64,000 bases of DNA, taken from the NCBI RefSeq assembly GCF_010672455.1, contig NZ_JAAHGO010000019.1:18640-82639 (forward strand). Direction: 5' to 3'. Of the stretch, positions 54,774 to 63,180 are shown piece after piece. Below the pieces are notes generated by a model. The model saw only the letters and a list, made by a program, of their open reading frames with translations. It was not told the DNA's origin and ran no database searches. How positions within the stretch are numbered: the first letter of the stretch is position 1; the number at the start of each line of letters is the position of its first letter. A program made the position numbers and the translations under genes. Origin of the DNA: Okeania sp. SIO2C9 (GTDB taxonomy: Bacteria > Cyanobacteriota > Cyanobacteriia > Cyanobacteriales > Microcoleaceae).

Positions 54774-55008
54774 TTTTACCGAAAAATTGTGCTTTAAAGC
54801 CTCCCCTTTTAAGGGGATAATAAGCGGTCGATCTTCGCAGCTTCCCGAAGGGTGGGATGGCGCCATTCGGAGCGGGTCTGCAAGAACGGGTCTCGGAGCC
54901 ATATCCAATCGACTCCTGTGAAGAAAAATTATCATGAATTTGTCAATCCTCTTCAATTTATGGAGAGGTAATTATTCATTATTCATTATTCATTATTCAT
55001 TGTTGAAC
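54774..55008 (+). repeat. Dispersed repeat R1, full copy with a small insert
   Basis: TTTTACCGAAAAATTGTGC, GCCTCCCCTTTTAAGGGG, AAGCGGTCG, insert GATCTTCGCAGCTTCC, GGGTGGGATGGCG, CATATCCAATCGACTCC, TGTCAATCCTCTTC and CATTGTTGAAC. Closest to 38513-38746 but with a different insert after GCGGTCG. Confidence 0.9.
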
Positions 55009-55145
55009 GTCTTGGTATTTACAAATTGTTCGCAGCTTTATTTAGTCAGATTTTTCCCTAGTATACCTCACACCAATCCGATAGCTTTCCTAACCTAATC
55101 TTATGCCAGTTTAATAAATGTTTGCTACGAATAGTTAGGCTATTT

Positions 55146-55184
55146 CTGAGGATTCAGGATTCAGGAGTCAGGAGTCAGGAGTCA
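55146..55184 (+). repeat. Heptamer STRR (AGGAGTC)n
   Basis: Five-unit run of GGATTCA and GGAGTCA heptamers. Confidence 0.8.
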
Positions 55185-55684
55185 CACGGAAATTGCTTCA
55201 ATACCAGTTTTTAGGTCATAAATTCTCTTTTCTGTCAAAGAGACATCTCCTGTACCTGCCTTTTAATCACACTTATTATTCGTAACATTCTTTTTTCACG
55301 CTTGGCATTAGCCCATAGTACTATAAACAACATACGACAATTTATGAATCAGTAAACAAACATAAAACAAAATATTCTTGCTTATACTTATCTATATAAT
55401 TTGTTCAATTATTTGAATATAGCAGTCTACAGATAAATTAAACATAAGCATCTGCATACAATTAGTTACCTACTCTAATTTTCTGTAAATTTTGTAGCAA
55501 AAAGGCTTGAATGATGGAAAATGTACAATTAATTTTGTTTAATTCCTATTAAGAATTTTCCTCAACTAAAAAAATCACAATCAATGAATAAGAATTAATA
55601 ACTAATTTTAATACCAACTTATAATATATTTTTCCTATTTCCTATTCCCTTTCAGCAATCACAATATATTTGAAGGTTAAGCCA

Positions 55685-56614
55685 ATGGAAGACCCCAGAA
55701 AAAGCTGGTTCCATATAATTTTTGACTTTAAAAGTTCAGTCATTCCCAATATTTGGCTCAGAGTATTGGTAATCATGGTATTTGCCCTTTTAGTTACTAT
55801 AGCTCATGGTAATAATTTGCCAATGAATCAGCCAATTTTAGGTAGTATTATTCCAGGAATAGTCCTTGGTTTATTGCTAGTTTTTAGAACTAATACTGCT
55901 TACGATCGCTATTGGGAAGGTCGGAAATTAATCGGACTTATTTCTAAAAATTGCTGCATTATGGCAAAAAATATAATAGTGTTTGTTCCTGAGAATAATA
56001 GTGAAGATTACGCTCAAAAAATATCTTACATAAAACTATTAATTGCTCTTTTTATTGCAGTAAAACTTCAAGTTAGAAAGGAAAAGATTAACGAAGAAAT
56101 AAAAAAATATATCTCTGAAGTTCAATGTTTAGAATTGAATAGAAGTAATAATATGCCTCTACAAATTACTAAATGGTTAACAATATACTTTGATAGACTT
56201 ACCAAAAATAGTTCTATCAATGAATTGACTTTAATCAGTTGGAATCAAAAAATAGAAGAAATTTTTATCGCTTTTGGAGGTTGTCAAAGAATTGCTACAA
56301 CCCCTATTCCGAAAGCTTATTCTATTCATTTAAAGCATTTATTACTCATCTATTGCTTTGCCATTCCTTTTCAATTTGTTGCTGAATTAAGTTGGTGGAC
56401 TATTCCTGTGTCAGGCATTATTAGTTTTGCTCTATTAGGAATAGAAGCCATTGGTCTAGAAATAGAAAATCCTTTCGGTTATGACAGTAACGATCTTCCT
56501 ATAGATAATATTGGCACGAAAATGACAGAGGATATTTTAGAACTAATCAACTCTGGTTCTTTTAATAATTCTGAATTATGGGAAGGTTGGGTAAGTTTGC
56601 AGGAAATAAGTTAG
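55685..56614 (+). CDS. Bestrophin family anion channel-like protein
   Basis: 309 residues from ATG 55685 (GAAGG 8 bases upstream; a TTG 15 bases earlier is less likely). Four hydrophobic regions and the family hallmarks near the N-terminus: WLRVLVIMVF, GIVLGLLLVFRTNTAYDRYW followed by EGRKL (the RTNxAYDRWWEGR block) and, late in the protein, LLGIEAIGLEIENPFGYDSN followed by DLPID. Bacterial bestrophins are pentameric ion channels; in cyanobacteria and algae some carry chloride or bicarbonate across thylakoid membranes. Which ion is moved here cannot be told. It lies downstream of a long repeat-rich gap. Confidence 0.88.
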   Translation: MEDPRKSWFHIIFDFKSSVIPNIWLRVLVIMVFALLVTIAHGNNLPMNQPILGSIIPGIVLGLLLVFRTNTAYDRYWEGRKLIGLISKNCCIMAKNIIVFVPENNSEDYAQKISYIKLLIALFIAVKLQVRKEKINEEIKKYISEVQCLELNRSNNMPLQITKWLTIYFDRLTKNSSINELTLISWNQKIEEIFIAFGGCQRIATTPIPKAYSIHLKHLLLIYCFAIPFQFVAELSWWTIPVSGIISFALLGIEAIGLEIENPFGYDSNDLPIDNIGTKMTEDILELINSGSFNNSELWEGWVSLQEIS

Positions 56615-56878
56615 ATGATTTGTTTGTAGAGAACAAGCAAGAAGAATTGATTTTTCCTTTTGGGTAATAGCTAAAGATCGTAATCATTATTTTTCATAAA
56701 ATGATGTAGCAATGACTACTAAAATCATAATAAGTAAAGTTTAAATAAATCAGAAACTTTAAGATTTTAGGCTTGAGATAGTGAGGTAAAATATCAAGTA
56801 ATAGCTCTTACTTATACCAACTTAATTTGTAATTGGTTTTAGGAGTTAGTCAATTATATATTAATCAGAGGTTAAGCC

Positions 56879-57601
56879 ATGACTAGCATCGTCAAATCTC
56901 CCCTAAACAAAGAACAAACTACTACCTGGTTAAGAGGACTAATGACCGTTGCCTATGCTGATGGGGAATTAGATGTGACAGAGAAAGATTTATTTGACCA
57001 CTTTAGTCACGAAGAGTTTGCTTCTAAAATTGAAATCTCAGAATTACAACCCATTAATCCAGATGATTTAGCTAGGGTACTGGGAGAAAATCCTACCATA
57101 GCAGAAAATTTTATGAGAACTGCGGTAATGGTAGCCTTGGCAGATGGAATTTATTCTATTACTGAAGATGACATACTTCATAGATATTGTGATGCTTTAG
57201 GACTAAAGGTTAAAGCTTTAGATGCACTGAGAAAAAATTTGGAAAAAGCCAAGGAACAAGCAGGAGAAGATGATTTAGAAAGTTGGATTGAACAAACAGA
57301 ACATACTGGCACTTTCATTATTCCCCACGACCCCGAACATCATCAAACTGTACTTGCTCCCATCAAAGATTGGTTGGATGGATGGGATATCCATGACCCA
57401 AAAGTGGCTCACATGGTATGTAAAATGATTCCCCCTCAATGTCCTTTTGAGCGAGATATTGTGATTTTTGGTAAGAAAGTAGCCCACATTCCAGCTATGT
57501 GTAAACTTAACCCACTTTACGACCAGTTGGTTGGTATACGTTTTCGTGCTTTATCTTATTTGGCAGATGAATGTCAGGAGGATGTGTCTAAGTATTGTTG
57601 A
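56879..57601 (+). CDS. TerB-like domain fused to Mo-dependent nitrogenase C-terminal-type domain
   Basis: 240 residues. Residues 10-130 are TerB-like helices (WLRGLMTVAYADGELDVTEK, MVALADGIYSITEDDILHRY). Residues 150-240 match the Mo-nitrogenase C-terminal-type domain of cyanobacteria: PIKDWLDGWDIHDPKVAHMV, IPPQCPFERDIVIFG, HIPAMCKLNPLYDQLVGIRF and RALSYLADECQEDV, ending SKYC with regular Cys residues. Despite the name this domain is not nitrogenase itself. It is often seen near nitrogen-fixation genes, but none is in this window. Own leader of 264 bases, AGAGGTTAAGCC before the ATG. Function unknown. Confidence 0.82.
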   Translation: MTSIVKSPLNKEQTTTWLRGLMTVAYADGELDVTEKDLFDHFSHEEFASKIEISELQPINPDDLARVLGENPTIAENFMRTAVMVALADGIYSITEDDILHRYCDALGLKVKALDALRKNLEKAKEQAGEDDLESWIEQTEHTGTFIIPHDPEHHQTVLAPIKDWLDGWDIHDPKVAHMVCKMIPPQCPFERDIVIFGKKVAHIPAMCKLNPLYDQLVGIRFRALSYLADECQEDVSKYC

Positions 57602-57881
57602 TGAACTAATAACGGTAGTCCTGTATAGTAATGGTGAATGGTGGCTGAAATGCTTGCTATACCGTTACCGAAAAAATTACCATGCACCACTACCCTAATA
57701 ACAAAGAACAAATAACCAAGAAAATTTAACACAAGAATAATTAAGCACAGCTAGTAAAGTGGGTTAGGTGAGAATAATTCTACAGTTATACACATTGACA
57801 TACTCTCCGGTCTGAAGACACGGAGATTCCATTCATTTAATTGTTAATATCTGTACTTTATGTACTTGGAATCTGCTCTAT
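57602..57881. other. Intergenic with lone IS605-type end
   Basis: TTGACATACTCTCCGGTC, then GACACGGAGATTCC (57799-57831) matches the IS605 end hairpin at 39284 and, in reverse, that at 44582. No tnpB around it. Confidence 0.55.
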
Positions 57882-59144
57882 GAAGCGATCACTCAACTAA
57901 CAAATCACCTCACTCAAATCTCATTGTGTGAAGCTCTAGAAAAAAGGTGGAATGTGGTGTTGCATCCCCAAAAAAATTGGGATAAGATGTAATCATTGGC
58001 AGTTGTTCGCCCCTGCGCATGACTTTTTATTCAACTAAAAATCAGCAGGATTAACCTATAGATATATCGAAGCGGTCACTCAACTGACAAATCACCTCAC
58101 CAAAATCTCATTGCGTGAAGCTCTAGAAAAAAGGTGGAATGTGGTGTTGCATCTCAAAAAAAATTGGGATAAGATGTAATCATTGGTAGTTGTTCGCCCC
58201 TGCGCATGACTTTTTATTCAACTAAACAGCATTTCCACTCAGGGCAAACGCATCTAATTTGCTGACCCCTATATATAGTGTTTTAAAAATTAAATAAATA
58301 CCATATATGGAAAGTATATTGTCAACAAGCGCAATAAACCATAGTTTATTGATAATTACCCCTAGTTTATTGACAAGATGCGTTTGCCGTGGCATTTCCA
58401 CTCAATGATTATATATATGAAGTGATCGCTCAACTGACAAATCACCTCACCAAAATCTCATTGTGTGAAGCTCTAGAAAAAAAGGTGGGATTTGGTGTTG
58501 CATCTCAAAAAAAATTGGGATAAGATGTAAGCATTGGGAGTTGTTCGCCCCTGCGCATGACTTTTTATTCAACTAAACAGCATTTCCACTCAATGATTAT
58601 ATATATGAAGCGATCGCTCAACTAACAAATCACCTCACTCAAATCTCATTGTGTAAAGCTCTAGAAAAAAAGGTGGGATTTGGTGTTGCATCTCCAAAAA
58701 AATTGGGATAAGATGTAATCATTGGGAGTTGTTCGCCCCTACACATGACTTTTTATTCAACCAAAAATCAGCAGGATTAACCTATAGATATATCGAAGCG
58801 ATCGCTCAACTAACAAATCTCATTGTGTGAAGCTCTAGAAAAAAAGGTGGGATTTGGTGTTGCATCCCCAAAAAAATTGGGATAAGATGTAATCATTGGG
58901 AGTTGTTCGCCCCTGCGCATGACTTTTTATTCAACTAAACAGCATTTCCACTCAATAGTTATATATATAAAGCGATCGCTCAACTGACAAATCACCTCAC
59001 CCAAATCTCATTGTGTAAAGCTCTAGAAAAAAAGGTGGGATTTGGTGTTGCATCCCCAAAAAAATTGGGATAAGATGTAATCATTAGGAGTTGTTCGCCC
59101 CTACACATGACTTTTTATTCAACTAAACAGCATTTCCGATAAAT
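57882..59144 (+). repeat. Six-unit tandem array in the obgE leader (period about 187 bp)
   Basis: Unit starts (GAAGCGATC or close) at 57882, 58069, 58419, 58607, 58795 and 58969. Each carries CTCAACTGACAAATCACCTCA, TCTCATTGTGTGAAGCTCTA, AAAGGTGG, TTGCATC, AAAAATTGGGATAAGATGTA, TTGTTCGCCCCTGCGCATGA and CTTTTTATTCAACTAAA. They are joined by two alternating linkers (CAGCATTTCCACTCA or AATCAGCAGGATTAACC). The long gap between units 2 and 3 is a MITE. The last unit runs into the obgE start. Confidence 0.93.
58240..58391 (+). mobile_element. MITE family 3 (152 bp) with 11-bp target duplication
   Basis: Terminal inverted repeats CAGGGCAAACGCATCT and AGATGCGTTTGCCGTG (16 bases, one mismatch). Flanked by GCATTTCCACT on both sides (58229-58239 and 58392-58402), present once in sister units. 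An 11-bp duplication and CA ends point to an IS4-type transposase as the mover. That is inference from family habits. No open frame. Confidence 0.9.
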
Positions 59145-60158
59145 ATGCAATTTATTGACCAAGCAGAAATTCAAGTAGAAGCTGGTAAAGGTGGTGATGG
59201 TATGGTTGCCTTTCGCCGAGAAAAATATGTGCCTGCCGGAGGCCCATCTGGTGGTAATGGTGGCCGTGGAGGCTCTGTGATTTTAGTGGCGGTTGAAAAT
59301 CTTCAAACTTTGCTCGATTTTAGATTTCAGCGTATTTTTAAAGCAGAAAATGGTAAGCGTGGCGGTCCAAAAAATATGACTGGCGCTTCAGGGAGCGATC
59401 GCTTAATTGAAGTACCCCCTGGTACGATGGTTTATGATGCGGAAACTGAGGAATTATTGGGAGATTTGGTTAAACCCGGACAAAGTTTTTGTGTTGCAAA
59501 AGGTGGCAAAGGTGGGTTAGGAAATAAACATTTTCTCAGCAATAGTAACCGTGCTCCTGAATATGCTTTGCCTGGGTTGGAGGGTGAAACGCGAATGTTA
59601 AGATTGGAGTTGAAACTGTTAGCTGAAGTGGGAATTATTGGGTTACCAAATGCGGGAAAATCTACTTTAATTGCTGCTCTTTCTGCTGCCCGTCCGAAAA
59701 TTGCTGATTATCCTTTTACTACTTTAGTACCAAATTTAGGTGTTGTGAGAAAACCGACGGGAGATGGTACTGTTTTTGCTGATATTCCAGGATTAATAGA
59801 AGGTGCTTCTGCTGGTTTGGGTTTGGGGCATGAATTTTTAAGGCATATTGAACGAACTAAATTATTGTTGCATTTGGTCGATCTTACAGATATTAATCCG
59901 GTGGAAAATTATCAGACTATTCAAAATGAGTTGAAAGTTTATGGGCGAAATTTGGAAGATAAAAAGCAAATTTTAGCTTTGAATAAGGTTGATGCTGTAG
60001 ATTTAGAAAGTTTAGAAATGCAGGAGTTGGTGAGTAGGTTTAGGGAGATTAGTAGGGGAAAAGTTTTCTTGATTTCTGCTGTTGCGGGTGTTGGTTTGAA
60101 AGAGTTGATGGAAGAAGTTTGGCAGGTTTTGGAATTGGAGGAAAGTTTTGTTCAATAA
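59145..60158 (+). CDS. obgE: GTPase ObgE/CgtA
   Basis: 337 residues. The glycine-rich Obg fold occupies 1-158 ([53 protein letters not shown]). The G domain has P-loop [10 protein letters not shown], switch [26 protein letters not shown] and a final SAVAG. No extra C-terminal domain, as is usual in cyanobacteria. ObgE takes part in late 50S ribosome assembly and stress/(p)ppGpp responses. No good Shine-Dalgarno (TTTCCGATAAAT before ATG), and the leader is a six-fold tandem array. Confidence 0.96.
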   Translation: MQFIDQAEIQVEAGKGGDGMVAFRREKYVPAGGPSGGNGGRGGSVILVAVENLQTLLDFRFQRIFKAENGKRGGPKNMTGASGSDRLIEVPPGTMVYDAETEELLGDLVKPGQSFCVAKGGKGGLGNKHFLSNSNRAPEYALPGLEGETRMLRLELKLLAEVGIIGLPNAGKSTLIAALSAARPKIADYPFTTLVPNLGVVRKPTGDGTVFADIPGLIEGASAGLGLGHEFLRHIERTKLLLHLVDLTDINPVENYQTIQNELKVYGRNLEDKKQILALNKVDAVDLESLEMQELVSRFREISRGKVFLISAVAGVGLKELMEEVWQVLELEESFVQ

Positions 60159-60465
60159 TTAATAATTAATCATTATATCTTCTGAAAATAGCTAATGTAG
60201 GTTGAGTTGAGCGACAGTGTTAGCGCAGCTTATCCGTTAATACCAATTTCATAAAATATTGCTACAGTCTCAACACGGGCAACAGGCAACAGCTCCGGAA
60301 AGCAACAGGGAAAGAAAAACTGGATAAAAAAGGGGAAAAAATGCTTAACTTTGAAATTTGATGGATATATACAATTTTTAATTGTAGCAATAAATCACAA
60401 ATTAAGATGTAACTACCTTTTTTGAATTTGGTAAAGATCAACCCAACTTGATACGGTCTCGGGGT

Positions 60466-61468
60466 CTCCCGTTATAATCTGCGATTTAACGGGAGGGGAA
60501 TTGCCGAGCTGTAAATTAAAAGGGTTTCGATTGCTGTTCAAATGCAGCACTAAAAAATAGTCATTAATCATTGTTTAAAAAATTCTATTGGTACAATAGT
60601 TTTTGGTTGGAATCAAGGTCAGAAAAATCAAACAGTTTCTGTACCTAAATTTTATAGAAAATCACAATCTAATTTAGCAAGAAAGCAAAAAAAAGTATCT
60701 AGAAAAGAAATTGGATCAAACAACTGGAGGGCAGCACAAAATAGAATAGCTAGATTACATCAACATATTGCTAGACAAAGAGAAGATTTCCATGTGCATT
60801 ACTGCTCATAAATTAGTTAAAGAATATGACTTAATTGCTGTGGAAGACCTAAACATTAGAGATTTAGCAAAAAATACTAAACTATCAAAATCAATTTATG
60901 ATGCAGGTAAATAATGAATAATGAATAATTAATAATTAATAATTAATAATTAATAATATCAAAGTCAGTTGGCTTCACAGTAGTATAGTTTTGTCAATCG
61001 TCATACAGTCGGTAAGAGCAAAAGGCCATTTACCCCTACAATATAGACTCTTATCTTTAAAGATTAAATGACACCGATACTACCGGATTTGATATGATTC
61101 TTTAATTATTAATTATTAACTATTAATTATTAATTATTTAAGGTGTTCATGTAAGTAGGGGCGAATGGCCATTCGCCCCTACATCCTCACAATACATCAC
61201 ATGCATTGTAGTAATTGTGGTCAAAAAGTATCTAAAACTTTATCAGTTAGAATTAATTCTTGCCCTAAATGTCAAACAGTTTTGGATAGGGACGAGAATG
61301 CAGCAATTAACATTTTAAATAAAGCATTAAACGAGGTGGGTATCATCTTGTCTGCTTGTGGAGGCTATGAGATTAATCAGCCTGTGTTCGCGCAGCGTTG
61401 CGCCAGCACTCGCAAGAAACTTCTTTGTTTGAGAAACTCCCGTTATAATCGCTCTTATTTAACGGGAG
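60466..61468 (+). mobile_element. Decayed IS605-type element bounded by the same hairpin on both ends
   Basis: CTCCCGTTATAATC...TAACGGGAG occurs at 60466-60495 and again at 61437-61468, each a 9-bp perfect stem. Between them lie tnpB fragments and AT-rich repeat debris (60907-61150). The stretch 60159-60465 before it has no gene. Confidence 0.7.
60552..61430 (+). pseudogene. Chimeric tnpB relic
   Basis: The first fragment INHCLKNSIGTIVFGWNQGQ is near-identical in type to the TnpB at 43279-44578. It switches directly to FYRKSQSNLARKQKKVSRKE, NNWRAAQNRIARLHQHIARQ and LIAVEDLNIRDLAKNT, which belong to the other TnpB subgroup (as at 29663). After 280 bases of noncoding repeats the zinc ribbon and RuvC-III follow: HCSNCGQKVSKTLSVRINSC, DRDENAAINILNKAL. 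The C-terminal part lies within an open frame of 61165-61485 but is only a fragment. Confidence 0.75.
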
Positions 61469-61636
61469 AGAACTTCACTCTATAGCATATTACAGTTATA
61501 TTGTTTCTGTATTATTGCGTATAGGGAAATAGTAGTTTATAGAATTTTATTTTTTGATTGACAATTAAATCAACTGGTTTGTGCCAGTTGACTTTTCAGA
61601 ATGGTTTGATGCGATCGCGAAACCGGAGGAAAAATT

Positions 61637-62347
61637 TTAATGGCAGTATTTTCCGTCTAAAGCTTTGGTTTGGTCTTTTCCAGTTCGCACTACACCTAAC
61701 AAAGTGGAAATAATTACGCATCTTTTGGGTTTGTCTAGGTTTTCATGCTTTATAGCAATACGCCCTTTTGCTTGGATGCTAGTTTGTGTACATTGGTTAG
61801 TTGGTTTATAAACTGGGCAACCTTTGTAATTGAAAAGGGCACGGTAGATGGGGTCTGTTTTGTTGGTAGTAACTGTATTGGTGTCAGGTTTAACTATCCG
61901 GAGGGTAGTTTCATATTTGCCTTTGTCATTCTTCTCGTTGTCGTCTATCTCAATACCAAGTTCTAGATATTTCCAACTTGAGGTTGGCAGGTCATTGGGA
62001 GCGATCGCTGGTTTATGTAGCGCATACCTAATGACGGGTTGCCCAATAATATTGGTGGTTTCTTGGAAACTTGCCTGCCAAGCAGTTTTATCTCGTATGG
62101 CATTGCGACGAGCTGCAAACATAGCTTGATATATTCTGTCAGTGGAGGTGCGGAGACGGTAGTTATTGATGAATGCTAGCCATCCGGGAGCAGCGATCGC
62201 GGCAATAATACCAATAATTAGTACGACTAATGTTAATTCTGTGAGGCTATATCCTGCTTCTTTTTGCTTAAGTGATTTTTCTGATGAATTTTTTGCAGCA
62301 ATTTTAGTAATAGTTGATTTTACGGAGTTTAATGTTTTTACGTTCAT
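61637..62347 (-). CDS. Type IV pseudopilin-like protein (GspH/FimT type)
   Basis: 236 residues. A long leader with KQKEAG then YSLTELTLVVLIIGIIAAIA: the prepilin peptidase site is Gly/Tyr with Glu at +5, and Tyr instead of the usual Phe. The hydrophobic helix is followed by a beta-rich head with six or so Cys (CPVYKPTNQC, CVIISTLLGVVRTGK, KYCH). It forms part of a pilus or type II-like secretion pseudopilus in the inner membrane and periplasm. Third gene of a leftward cluster, paralogous to the upstream gene (shared RCVI..TLLG..RT ending). A hairpin terminator separates the two. Confidence 0.85.
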   Translation of the reverse strand: MNVKTLNSVKSTITKIAAKNSSEKSLKQKEAGYSLTELTLVVLIIGIIAAIAAPGWLAFINNYRLRTSTDRIYQAMFAARRNAIRDKTAWQASFQETTNIIGQPVIRYALHKPAIAPNDLPTSSWKYLELGIEIDDNEKNDKGKYETTLRIVKPDTNTVTTNKTDPIYRALFNYKGCPVYKPTNQCTQTSIQAKGRIAIKHENLDKPKRCVIISTLLGVVRTGKDQTKALDGKYCH

Positions 62348-62442
62348 TTCAACCCTTATTTACTGTTTTTAAATATTTTTATCTCTATTTACCATTTTAA
62401 CAATTTACAATTTAACGTCAAACATGATGATATTTTTTTGCA

Positions 62443-62490
62443 TAAAAAAATTGCCCTGTCGTTAACCTGGGGTTGCTTTGACAGAGCAGT
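62443..62490 (-). terminator. Rho-independent terminator downstream of the second pseudopilin gene
   Basis: Minus strand: TGCTCTGTC, loop, GACAGGGCA, then A and seven T. A 9-bp stem with one mismatch, 32 bases after the stop codon at 62522. Confidence 0.85.
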
Positions 62491-62521
62491 TATTTTATGG
62501 TAAGCATAGGCTTAAATTAGA

Positions 62522-63106
62522 TTATGGGCAATCATCTCCTTCTGCTGTTCTCATTCCACCTAAGAGGGTTTGTACAATTACGCATCGTTTGAGTCCATCA
62601 TCTGGTGTGGAAACTTTGACAATGAAAGGCACATTATTTTGACTCACTGTACCTAAATAGTCAAATGTAACGTTTGGGGTGGCATTAAACGCAGTACAAT
62701 TTTCATCTGTACATACACCCGAAACTAACGCGACCATTCCTGATTTAATTTCCCCATTGGCAGTTAAGTTATATTCAATGCCATCTACTTCTGGTGGATC
62801 TAGCGCTGGATCTATAGGAGGAGTTGTACTAGGATCGTAAAATATTACCTCAACACTTTGCTTTTTCAACTTGGCTTGATTTTGTGCTTTCTGTAAAGCT
62901 TGCAATACCTGACTATTCACAGTACGAGTACGTTGTCTAGTAATAAAAGCTTCCCAGGAAGGAGCAGCGATCGCAGATAAAATACCTATTATTAACATGA
63001 CAATTATTACTTCTAAAATAGTAAATCCTTTATTTGATTTATTATTCTGAGTGCCTACTTGTCTTAAATAAGCTTGCTTAATTTTTAACCCTATAGGAAT
63101 TTTCAT
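62522..63106 (-). CDS. Type IV pseudopilin-like protein (GspH/FimT type)
   Basis: 194 residues from the ATG at 63106 (MKIPIGLKIKQAYLRQ). Upstream in-frame ATG codons reach 63232 but would overlap the preceding gene by 52 bases and add a leader of unlikely kind, so the inner start is chosen. Cleavage site NKSNKG then FTILEVIIVMLIIGILSAIA, Glu at +5. The head has paired Cys (GVCTDENCTAF) and ends CVIVQTLLGGMRTAEGDDCP. Minor pilin of a polysaccharide- or hormogonium-type secretion system is the best reading, from the neighbouring HpsC-like gene. Confidence 0.85.
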   Translation of the reverse strand: MKIPIGLKIKQAYLRQVGTQNNKSNKGFTILEVIIVMLIIGILSAIAAPSWEAFITRQRTRTVNSQVLQALQKAQNQAKLKKQSVEVIFYDPSTTPPIDPALDPPEVDGIEYNLTANGEIKSGMVALVSGVCTDENCTAFNATPNVTFDYLGTVSQNNVPFIVKVSTPDDGLKRCVIVQTLLGGMRTAEGDDCP

Positions 63107-63180
63107 AATTAACAACCTGCTTTTATTTAAACAGTTAAAGTTTACGTTTTTTATTTTTAGTACAATAACCTTAAATGATA

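Larger units (their letters stand above)
54256..55684. other. Repeat-rich divergent intergenic region
   Basis: 1.4 kb without a gene. It holds R1 (54774-55008) and a heptamer tract (55146-55184); the rest is AT-rich. A short GC patch (GCGTCTGTCGCACCCCACGG) at 54351-54372 may be another small repeat. Confidence 0.5.

Noticed and set aside
57799-57831. Terminator after the TerB gene
   Set aside because: The hairpin resembles the IS605 end at 39284 and is followed by no T-run, so it is treated as an IS relic.
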